64,000 nt of DNA from Strigomonas culicis (taxonomy: Eukaryota > Euglenozoa > Kinetoplastea > Trypanosomatida > Trypanosomatidae): positions 39,575-103,574 of the forward strand of contig AUXH01000004.1 in NCBI GenBank assembly GCA_000482145.1, written 5' to 3'. Below are positions 56,703 to 64,000 of the stretch, in pieces. Numbering within the stretch: the first letter of the stretch is position 1; every line of letters starts with the position of its first letter. The position numbers and the translations under genes were made by a program. Under the pieces are notes generated by a model. It saw only the letters and a list, made by a program, of their open reading frames with translations. It searched no databases and was not told where the DNA came from.

Positions 56703-58847
56703 TCACCTGCGGTGTGCAGTATGGGCCTGCTCAACTAAGCCTTCATTTCTGAGATAGATCATCCGTTGCTCGCTGGTAGCGAACTCTTTGGGCAGTGGGT
56801 TGGGCTGAAAGGGGAATGCCTCTTCATCCAGAAAGGGTCCCTGGGCACAGCACGCCAGAAGCGCCTCCGCTGTGGCTGCCACCGTCCGCAGTGCGTCTCT
56901 TTCCTCCGCACTCGTCCCCTCTGCCGCCGCAAGCAGCAGCCGCTCCTCCGTCAGGCCACCGTTCACGACCACGTGCAGCACCGAGCCGGAGAAGGCGGAA
57001 TATGGCTCTGGCAACCCCACCTCCCTCGCCACCCCGACCTCTCGATCGGCAAGAACAAAGATGCCAAAAGTAGTCTCAAACGCGACTGCGAAACACTCCG
57101 CAATCTCCATCGCACGACAGCTCAGTCGTTTCTGGCGCCATCGCTGCAGCCACCGCCGCAGCACCGGCGCCACGTGCGCCGCGCCCTCCGTCAGCGCACG
57201 CGTGAGCGCGACGGTGTACGCCAGCTGCCGCAGCTCCTGCGGCCCCAGCACGCTCGTGCGCACCGCCCACAGCACGCACGACAGGAAGAAGAGCCCCGCG
57301 TCCTCCTGAGGGGTCTGGCAGAAGAGCCGCTGCAGGAAGGCGCACCGCCTTTCCTCAGCAGGCCCGCCACCCTCACGCAGCTGGCGCACCTGTTCCACCA
57401 TCTCGCGGTTCACATGGTACACCTCCGCGTGACCGAGGTCATCGTAGACCCTCACCTCCGCCTTGTGCAGCAGGGCGACAGACATCATGAAGAGCGTACG
57501 CAGGGCCGTGGCATCGTACACGAAGGCAAAGCTGCCGTGGCAGAACGCCCGACAATCCCACTGTGCGAAGCCGTACAAGTGTAACGTATGCAAGCTGGAC
57601 GGCACCGCTTGGCATTCTCTGATCGTCGGGTCGTCCAAACTGCAAGGAACGAACTTATCGTGTAATCCCCGTGCGGCGGACTGAAACTTGTGGAGGGCAT
57701 CCATCACGTGTGGTGTCCACTGCCGCGCCTCCAGCTCCCTCGCGGCCTCGGTGTCTCCTTTTGCAACTTTCTGCAGAAGCTGCAGTGCTTTGACGAAGGT
57801 GAGGGGAATCTCCTCCCGCGGTCGATACCGGCTGGCCTGCCCATACGGGTCCACTTCGGATGAGGTATCGTTCGTCGCAAGGCTGGCAATAGTCCTCAGT
57901 TCCTCCGGCTTGAGAGACCTTTGACTTCGGCGCTGTTGGTCATATATTTTCAAGAAATTACACAAGACACCAGAGGTGAAATAGTAAAGTGTGAGAGGCT
58001 TCGCCTCCTCCGCCGGCAACGCACTGCCGTCCGCACGCAGGATTTGCTTCAACCATTTATCGTCAGTGAAGATGGTGTAGACACCTTCCATGATCAACAT
58101 GTCGCAATCATTTGTAATCACAAAATTGGTACCAAAACGTCCCATCAGCACGCCGATTTCAGTGTCCACCTCGCCGCTAACGTACACAACCTCTGCCGTC
58201 CCGCCGCCTGTCTCCGTGTGGAGCCGCTGCAGCACGCACCGGATCTGGTGAAAGCTCAGAGACGGGACAGGTTTCTGCGCGTTTACCTTACCCCTGCCAG
58301 AGTTCTGGGTGGGACCCTGCTGCTGGATAGACTGCTGCTGGATAGACGGCTGCTGGTCACGCTGCCACGAAGAATAGGGGGACTTCTTATCATCCACAAG
58401 CCCATTGCAGTAGTCGTATAGATGCACATGCGCCAGCAGCCGCTTGGAGGCACGCGCATCGCGCACCTTCTGGCGGTTTTCGTCCGCCTGCTGCTCCGCA
58501 CTCGCTCGGGTGGTGTCCGCGTTTCTGTTCTGCTTTCCATCGAGTACGAAGACGAGCCGCACCCCGTACGTGTCGTACAAGGTGCGCACGAGGGACTCCA
58601 TCGCACGCGCGATTTTCCAGTAGTCCCCACCCAGCACGTCCGCGTCGGGCAAGGCGTCCTTGCCCAGTGGGCCCGCGCCGGGCAGTGTATCCGCCTCGAC
58701 GCAGTGCTCCGCGAGCACGATCCACAGCGCCCTGCCGTCCACCAAAATCGTAAGGGACTCTTTTGGAGTCAACGTTTTTTTGCATTGGCAGTTGTTCAGT
58801 GAGATTTCATTTTTTTTCACGAAATGGTGCAAGCCACGAACACCCAT
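56703..58847 (-). CDS. XPG/Asteroid-like PIN-domain nuclease, copy B
   Basis: This 714-residue protein starts at the ATG at 58847 (MGVRGLHHFVKKNEIS); the 41-codon Phe-rich upstream extension is spacer. It has the same motifs as copy A: TILVDGRALWIVLAE, GVRLVFVLDGK, SGEVDTEIGVLMGRFGTNFV and ITNDCDMLIMEG. A Gln-rich insert with a QQQSIQQQ pattern is encoded by a CTG-type microrepeat (58319-58352). The middle and C-terminal blocks are identical in DNA to copy A over hundreds of bases, while the first 45 residues, several internal patches and the last 18 residues differ. Both copies have full-length frames, so both look functional. The role is inferred only from the fold. Confidence 0.8.
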   Translation of the reverse strand: MGVRGLHHFVKKNEISLNNCQCKKTLTPKESLTILVDGRALWIVLAEHCVEADTLPGAGPLGKDALPDADVLGGDYWKIARAMESLVRTLYDTYGVRLVFVLDGKQNRNADTTRASAEQQADENRQKVRDARASKRLLAHVHLYDYCNGLVDDKKSPYSSWQRDQQPSIQQQSIQQQGPTQNSGRGKVNAQKPVPSLSFHQIRCVLQRLHTETGGGTAEVVYVSGEVDTEIGVLMGRFGTNFVITNDCDMLIMEGVYTIFTDDKWLKQILRADGSALPAEEAKPLTLYYFTSGVLCNFLKIYDQQRRSQRSLKPEELRTIASLATNDTSSEVDPYGQASRYRPREEIPLTFVKALQLLQKVAKGDTEAARELEARQWTPHVMDALHKFQSAARGLHDKFVPCSLDDPTIRECQAVPSSLHTLHLYGFAQWDCRAFCHGSFAFVYDATALRTLFMMSVALLHKAEVRVYDDLGHAEVYHVNREMVEQVRQLREGGGPAEERRCAFLQRLFCQTPQEDAGLFFLSCVLWAVRTSVLGPQELRQLAYTVALTRALTEGAAHVAPVLRRWLQRWRQKRLSCRAMEIAECFAVAFETTFGIFVLADREVGVAREVGLPEPYSAFSGSVLHVVVNGGLTEERLLLAAAEGTSAEERDALRTVAATAEALLACCAQGPFLDEEAFPFQPNPLPKEFATSEQRMIYLRNEGLVEQAHTAHRR
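56753..57013 (-). repeat. Block identical to 53871-54131 in the neighbouring paralogue
   Basis: I compared these 261 bases by eye with 53871-54131 and found no difference. The next block (about 57088-57389 against 54209-54509) differs at one base (t/c). In between, about 75 bases are clearly diverged. This marks a mosaic of identical and divergent segments in the tandem pair. Confidence 0.9.
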
Positions 58848-60149
58848 TGTTCTTATGAGATAACTTCTGTATGAAAAAAGGGGGAAAAGGTGTTTACAGC
58901 TGACACGTGGAGAATAATAAGAGTGGTAGACTCTCAAAAAAAAAAAAGTGAACAGAAGGAGAAAGGGCAAGAAACAAAAGAAAGGGATTGAATTGTGTCT
59001 TCACAAGGGCATAAATGTGCATAAAAAAGTGGCGGCAGAGAGAAAAAAGTTTCTGCCTCATCTAAACGCAGCTTTTGTTTGCCGTTGTGACGGTGTTTTC
59101 TTGTTTGAAATAATTGGAATGTATACGACAGTAGAAGAAAGATAGGGAAAAATAAAAGTGTATTTATACATTTACTATTGTAAAAAGAAAAATTGAAAGC
59201 AAGAATATATAGATATGTAAATACATATGAGTGTGTATGCAATGAGAAAGAAGAGAACAATAAGGTCAAAGATTCAACAATGTGTCACATCCAGTGGAGT
59301 AAACAACAAGAAAATAATGGTACCTATACATGGCAACGGAAAGCAATAATAAAAACAAAAATAAAAAAAGACACCACGAAAAAAACTGCTTTTCTATTTC
59401 TTTTTTTTTTGGTTGCGTTTATTTATTTATTTATTCATTCCTTTAGCTGGTGTATATATTTTTTTTCTTTTTTTTTCCTTTTGTACAACAAATAACAAAC
59501 AAGGCTCCCTGAAGTAACGTAATCCATGGGGAATCCAACACGCCTCAAGAAAGGACAAAACGACACTGGAAGTAGAAAAGAGGAGAAAAAAAAACTAGGA
59601 AAGGGTAGCTACAGCTATACATGTACCGCTCTACAACGTCCTTTCTACTGGTAAAGCTTGAAGTCACAACACCCACAGTGATAATTAATCATCTTCACAG
59701 GGGGATGAAAAAGTGTGTGTGTGTGTGATTGCGACTATTCCTTTAGTCCGAATTCGCTCTCCCTATATATATCCAATGTTTTTTGTTGTTTTAAAATCAG
59801 CACTTTGAAATGAAAGAAAAGAAAAGTTACAAATAGATCAAGAGAACCCCAACAAAAGGGAGGAAGACATTCGGCTCAAAGGAAAAGAAAAGAGAGAAAA
59901 AACGAAAAACCATGGGTATAGATGGTAGAATACATGAGATTAAAGGGAGGGGGGAAAGAGGTCCCTTTTGAACCGCATCCGTGCCTGTGCGTTTCCATGA
60001 GAGAACAAGGTCAGAGCACCTTCAGAAGTTATCGATTGACGTTCGTGCACCTCTTTCGTGCTCTGCTCATCATCGTTATGGAACGGTACGCAAAGATTTT
60101 GAAGAAAAGCTCTTCCCTGCGTCATTTATGTGGTATCCCTTCGCGTTTT
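58848..60149. other. Large AT-rich spacer between copy B and the kinase gene
   Basis: 1.3 kb, strongly AT-rich, with T-runs on the plus strand near 59400-59410 and 59458-59480, ATTT-type repeats at 59418-59435 and a GT run near 59715-59728. Open frames here translate to low-complexity sequence. It should hold the copy B leader and the kinase 3' UTR. Confidence 0.6.
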
Positions 60150-63100
60150 TCACTTTTTTTCGCTCTTTAGGCGCCCAATAAATCCTCCCTTTTTACGCCC
60201 CGTATCTACTTCCACCGAGGACAGCACCTCCTCTCCCAGTGGTGTCTGGGGGGAGTGCCCCGACATGCCCGTCTTGCCGTTGTTGTGCAGCAGCCGCTGT
60301 GTCTCGCTGGACTGAAACTGCGAGTTATTCTTGCTATCGTCGGCCGACCGGTGGCTTGGGCTGCACCCTGTCGAGTTCAGGACGTCATCTGCGCCGTGGC
60401 CCCCATTGATCTGCGGCTGGGGCTGGGACTGGGTCACCTGGCGCGGCGTGTTGCGGCTCCCGCCCGTGTTGAGCTTATCGGCAGCCATGTGCGTCCGCAA
60501 CGCGAGCGGCGGCGGCTGGTCGGCCGAGTACTCACTTTGGCTGCTGTTGTCACTCACCGAGTCGTAGCGGTTCGGGCCCTTCGTCGATGACGTCATACCG
60601 CTCTTATTGTCGTCGCCGCCCTGACGCTCCTTCGAGATGGTGGAGGGAGCCGCGGTCGCGGCCAACGCGGTCGTCGGCGGACTGCGCGTCGGTGCCCGCG
60701 TGGCGCCATCGCGTGAGTCGAGCGACATCTCATTGCCGTCCATGTTTGGCTTTGCACTCGTGCCGTTCGCCGGCGCCGCTTGCTTTGCTGCGTCGCCGTC
60801 GCCCTCCTTGTTGGTGCCGACGCTCGGCGGTGTGTCTTGAAACGAGAATTCGCTGTGCTTTCGCGGGTTGTTGCTGGGCGAAATGCCGCGCCAGTCCTTC
60901 ACCTCCGCGGAGTTGGTCATGCCGGAGGAGGCCCGCTGCGTCGCCGCGGGTGTCCCGGAGAGCGGCTTCACAATTGGGACGCCCATCTCCGTGGTGTCGC
61001 GCGCGGGGGTGGGGCCGCCGTTGCTAGGCATGCTGTTGCGCGGCCCGCTCGCCCGCCGCGCACTCTCGCTGATGGAGGACGAGAAGCTGATGGAGGCATC
61101 GAGGTTCGAGTCGCTCTGCAGGTTCACGATGGACAGGATCCCGTCCAGCGACTGGCTCCCGCAGTTGAGCAGCTGGTCGATCCGCTGCGTCCCCTTGGCG
61201 TCGTCCTGCCGTGGCGCCGCTGGCGAGGCGCCTTTGAGCTCGCCCTCGCTGATCGCTCGAGGTGGAGACAGCGGCGGCAGCCCGAGTGGCGGAGGGGGTT
61301 GGGAGGACGCCGCCTTTCCCACCGGCGCCTTCGCACCCTCCTCCCCCGCGATGGGCTCCGCGCTCGGGGGACCCTGGGGGCTCTGGCCGGCCTCTGTGAA
61401 CCACCTCGCGCGTGCCTTGACCGCGGCGCGAATGCGCTCCGCGTAGCGGTGTGCAAGGCGCTGCGTATTAGCAGATACGGACGCACTCACGACCACGAGG
61501 GCGATGCGTTGCTGCTTGGTGGCGCCGTCGATCTCCGAAGCGGACACGGCGAGATCCACGTTCGCGCCGTCCCGCCGCGCCTTCGCGCGCGGCGAGCTTT
61601 GGTTGCGCAGGGCGGAGTTCAGCCTGTCATTGGCACGCTTCGCGAGGGAGCCGGACGGTGCGCGGGCGCCACGTCCGGCGTTGCTAATGCTCCCCTGGTT
61701 TGCCGCCTTCATGAAGTCCTCCATGAGACTGTCCATCGAGTCGTCGCTGCAGGAGCGGGCTGCCTCCTCCGCTACCGAGGCCGCCTGTTGGTCCACTGCA
61801 CTCGCCTTCACCTCGTCCTGGAAGGACTTTTTATCTAAAAACGCCTTGAGGCGCGAGAGGTGCCATCTCTTTTTCGGATTGCGGTCGAGCATACCCGCGA
61901 GGATGACCTTCCATTGCGGCAAGAGGGGCTTGTTGTAGAGATCCGTGCCGCTCCAGGGAAAGTCGTTCTGCAGCACGATCGCGGCGATCTCCTTGTACGT
62001 GCGGCCCACGAAGGGGAGCGTGCCCACCAGCATGCAGTAGAGCGTCACGCCCAGCGCCCACACGTCCGTGAGGAAGGGGTCGACGGAGGCCGGATCGAGG
62101 CTCCCGTCGAAGAGCTCCGGCGCCGTGAAGACGAGCGTGCCGCCGCCGAAGCGCGCGACGGACCCCTTGCCGCCGTTGTTCGCGCCGTCCTTGTCCTCGC
62201 CCGGCGCCGCGCCCGCCTCCTTGTCCTTCGGCTGAGAGACCAGCATCTCGCTCACGCCGAAGTCGGTGAGAAACACCCGGTTGTCCTCGCCCAGCAACAC
62301 GTTGTCGGGCTTGATGTCGTGGTGCACCAGGTTGCGCTGATGCATGTAGCGGAGGCCACTGACCAGCTGCCGAATGTACACGGCGCAGAGGTGCTGGCTG
62401 ATGGGTTCGTTACAGAAAATGTACGGCTGACGGTTAATCTCCTCTTTGGACAGCCGCGTGTTCGACATGGCACAGCTGCCGCGGATCGCGGAGCGCAGCA
62501 GATACTTGTTGTACGTCTTACCCTCCACCTGCTGGCCGAGCTCGACTGAGCTCAGGAAGGCTGGTTGCAGCTGCCGCTGCTTGATCTTGACGATGGGGCC
62601 GTTGGGCACGTAGTCCATGATGAGATACAACTTGTTACTATCCGGGTCGTCGATCACCTCATACAGCGAGACGCAGTTGCGATGCCGCACCTTCTTCATG
62701 ATGGCGATCTCACGCTTCAGTGTGTTGTTCTGTTCAGTATCGTTGCCGCCCAGTTTCTTCTTCAGCAGCTTCTTGTCGATCATCTTGATGGCCACCTGGT
62801 ATCCCGTCTCCGCTTCCTCGCCGAGCATCACCTTGCCGTAGGCACCCTGACCAAGGCTCGCCCGGATGGTGTACCGGTTAATCATGCGGTTGCCGGAGGT
62901 GTCGTACTTCACCTTCACCTGGTTTGTCTCCTGCACCGGCTGCCGCATGATACTAGCCGTACTCATGGTGGACAGCAAGCTCTGCGAGCGGTCGCGATTG
63001 CTCTCGAGCATCGAGGCGCCGAGCGGCATGGCCTTGCCGCGCGCGCGGCGCACATCCTCGAGCATGTCCAGCAGCGCCACGACGAGGCCCTCGATCTCGA

Positions 63101-63689
63101 CCGGCTTCTTCTTTTGCAGCGTCGTGCGCACAAAGGACTCCTTGTCGTTCTCCACCATGTAGGCGTCCATGTCGAACATGCGCAGTGTGTGCACAAACTG
63201 CTGCGAGGTCTTGCAGAGCGTGTCCATCGCTACCTTGTTGTCCTGGCCGCTGTAGTTGTTCTTGCTAAAGGAGGCCGCCTCGCTCGCCTTGCGGGACAAG
63301 GCCGTATCGGCAAATTCTACAAAAGCATTGAGTGCATGGGACGCCCGCAGATTGCTGGGGCCGTTGTTCGCGCCGTTGAACGGCCCGCCGCCGTCGCCGC
63401 CGTCGTGCATCATGCTATTGGTGGTGGAGAGTAGGCTCCCTAACAAGTCATTAATAAGTGGATTACACGCGTCGGAGACGATACTGGTGGACCGACCACC
63501 GTTCTCCAGCGGATCCAGAGGCGCATTCAACGCTCTGGTATTCGGCGCGGCTCCATTACTAGCGTCCGTGTTTCCGTCCTTCTTCACGGCAGTGACACGT
63601 GAGGGCTTTTTGATGTCCGCGGCATTACTAGCAGTGGCGGCCGGCCGCGGCGAGGTCATCTTCCCTCCACCCCCTCTTGGCTTTGGCAT
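60150..63689 (-). CDS. Ser/Thr protein kinase, CaMKK/SAK1-like
   Basis: In this 1179-residue protein about 265 N-terminal residues are low-complexity or unrecognised. The kinase domain is about 273-630: the glycine loop LGQGAYGKVMLG, Lys302 in VAIKMIDKK, the catalytic loop HHDIKPDNVLL (Asp458; HHD in place of HRD), DFG Asp476 in TDFGVSEML, the activation segment end GGTLVFTAPELF, and DVWALGVTLYCMLVGTLPF. The CVSLYEVIDDPDSNKLYLIM and GPIV segments point to the CaMKK/yeast Sak1-Elm1 group, which phosphorylates AMPK-type kinases. There are inserts of about 55 residues after the hinge and about 30 in the activation segment. The last 550 residues are Ser/Pro/Gly-rich with no domain seen. The start is the ATG at 63689, though Met11 (63659) is a serious alternative. 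Confidence 0.88.
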   Translation of the reverse strand: MPKPRGGGGKMTSPRPAATASNAADIKKPSRVTAVKKDGNTDASNGAAPNTRALNAPLDPLENGGRSTSIVSDACNPLINDLLGSLLSTTNSMMHDGGDGGGPFNGANNGPSNLRASHALNAFVEFADTALSRKASEAASFSKNNYSGQDNKVAMDTLCKTSQQFVHTLRMFDMDAYMVENDKESFVRTTLQKKKPVEIEGLVVALLDMLEDVRRARGKAMPLGASMLESNRDRSQSLLSTMSTASIMRQPVQETNQVKVKYDTSGNRMINRYTIRASLGQGAYGKVMLGEEAETGYQVAIKMIDKKLLKKKLGGNDTEQNNTLKREIAIMKKVRHRNCVSLYEVIDDPDSNKLYLIMDYVPNGPIVKIKQRQLQPAFLSSVELGQQVEGKTYNKYLLRSAIRGSCAMSNTRLSKEEINRQPYIFCNEPISQHLCAVYIRQLVSGLRYMHQRNLVHHDIKPDNVLLGEDNRVFLTDFGVSEMLVSQPKDKEAGAAPGEDKDGANNGGKGSVARFGGGTLVFTAPELFDGSLDPASVDPFLTDVWALGVTLYCMLVGTLPFVGRTYKEIAAIVLQNDFPWSGTDLYNKPLLPQWKVILAGMLDRNPKKRWHLSRLKAFLDKKSFQDEVKASAVDQQAASVAEEAARSCSDDSMDSLMEDFMKAANQGSISNAGRGARAPSGSLAKRANDRLNSALRNQSSPRAKARRDGANVDLAVSASEIDGATKQQRIALVVVSASVSANTQRLAHRYAERIRAAVKARARWFTEAGQSPQGPPSAEPIAGEEGAKAPVGKAASSQPPPPLGLPPLSPPRAISEGELKGASPAAPRQDDAKGTQRIDQLLNCGSQSLDGILSIVNLQSDSNLDASISFSSSISESARRASGPRNSMPSNGGPTPARDTTEMGVPIVKPLSGTPAATQRASSGMTNSAEVKDWRGISPSNNPRKHSEFSFQDTPPSVGTNKEGDGDAAKQAAPANGTSAKPNMDGNEMSLDSRDGATRAPTRSPPTTALAATAAPSTISKERQGGDDNKSGMTSSTKGPNRYDSVSDNSSQSEYSADQPPPLALRTHMAADKLNTGGSRNTPRQVTQSQPQPQINGGHGADDVLNSTGCSPSHRSADDSKNNSQFQSSETQRLLHNNGKTGMSGHSPQTPLGEEVLSSVEVDTGRKKGGFIGRLKSEKK

Positions 63690-63691
63690 AG

Positions 63692-63713
63692 CTAGAGAAG
63701 GAAGGGAAAGAGC
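63692..63713 (-). promoter_or_regulatory. Candidate trans-splice acceptor next to the kinase start
   Basis: On the minus strand CTCTTTCCCTTCCTTCTC runs directly into TAG, with the AG at 63693-63692, only two bases before the first ATG. If used, the leader would be almost nil for that ATG and 32 bases for the in-frame ATG at 63659. Confidence 0.5.
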
Positions 63714-63953
63714 GAACTAGTTGCCTACTATCAACGGTACTCTTCTTATTATGGATCAAGATACTACACCACTAACCAATAAAAGATAGCTGTAAGGGCA
63801 GCAAACGGCTCAATCCAGCGGGTCCAGCGAAAGCAAAAGACACGATGGACCAGTGATGCAGATGGGGCCAACCGTTTGAGCACCCGTAATTCAAAAAAAA
63901 AAAAACTCGAATGTCACAAAAAAAAAAAAACAACTACAATTTTAGTTTAATAG

Positions 63954-63957
<4 letters not shown>

Positions 63958-63988
<31 letters not shown>
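63958..63988. repeat. (TA)n microsatellite near the right edge
   Basis: An alternating TA run of about 31 bases in the spacer upstream of the kinase gene. Confidence 0.9.
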
Positions 63989-63992
<4 letters not shown>

Positions 63993-64000
63993 GTAAAGGG

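Larger units (their letters stand above)
63690..64000. other. Upstream region of the kinase gene at the right edge
   Basis: About 0.3 kb with the splice signal above, two A-runs (about 63893-63905 and 63918-63930) and a long TA repeat at the edge. No gene is seen. Confidence 0.65.

Noticed and set aside
58934..59269. 111-codon minus-strand frame upstream of the second Asteroid-like gene
   Set aside because: Phe/Leu/Ser-rich translation of T-rich spacer without gene-like codon use.

Overview
This window looks like nuclear DNA of a trypanosomatid (Kinetoplastea). All 20 protein-coding genes I can support lie on the minus strand, so transcription runs from right to left. They are intronless, GC-rich at third positions, and separated by AT-rich spacers full of A-runs on the plus strand, which read as T-rich and pyrimidine-rich tracts in the transcripts. 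That layout fits a polycistronic unit matured by trans-splicing and polyadenylation. A leishmanolysin (GP63)-type metalloprotease and a three-His metzincin site support the lineage. I cannot name the genus from sequence alone. No strand switch, tRNA, rRNA, CRISPR array or transposable element was seen.

In transcription order (from the right edge) the genes are: a CaMKK/SAK1-like protein kinase (63689-60150); two tandem XPG/Asteroid-like PIN nuclease genes that share long stretches of identical DNA (58847-56703 and 56031-53821); a transportin-type karyopherin (52931-50187); a syntaxin-like Qa-SNARE ending in a CaaX box instead of a membrane anchor (49557-48145); a PARN-type deadenylase (47641-45329); prolidase (44752-43277); a DUF1764 protein (42968-42456); a SET-domain protein with AT-hooks and an internal repeat array (41979-38731); a PP4 regulatory subunit 3 (SMEK/Psy2) homologue (38284-34463); SPT4 with an added acidic tail (33697-33206); a 2070-residue LRR / DUF4062 / STAND-like NTPase / WD40 protein (32929-26717); a ubiquitin-specific protease (25910-23232); a PX-BAR sorting nexin (22215-20950); a giant GP63-like membrane protease (20352-16195); an FAHD1-like acylpyruvate hydrolase (15725-14937); a ZZ-finger HECT ubiquitin ligase (13596-7411); a lysine-rich nucleolar-type protein (6697-5654); NOP53 (5257-4343); and a USO1/p115 vesicle tether cut by the left edge (3870-1).

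As usual for trypanosomatids, neighbours do not form one pathway. Loose themes recur: membrane traffic (p115, sorting nexin, Qa-SNARE), ubiquitin (HECT ligase, USP), ribosome assembly (NOP53 and probably its neighbour), transcription and mRNA turnover (SPT4, PARN), and protein phosphorylation control (PP4R3, CaMKK-like kinase).

The most unusual content is the STAND-like LRR-WD40 protein with a lost P-loop, the CaaX-ended Qa-SNARE, the mosaic tandem Asteroid-like pair, the SET protein with a second degenerate SET-like half, and the 1385-residue GP63-like protein. Start codons were chosen as the first ATG that begins conserved or gene-like sequence. Several frames stay open further upstream through T-rich spacer, and I excluded those extensions.
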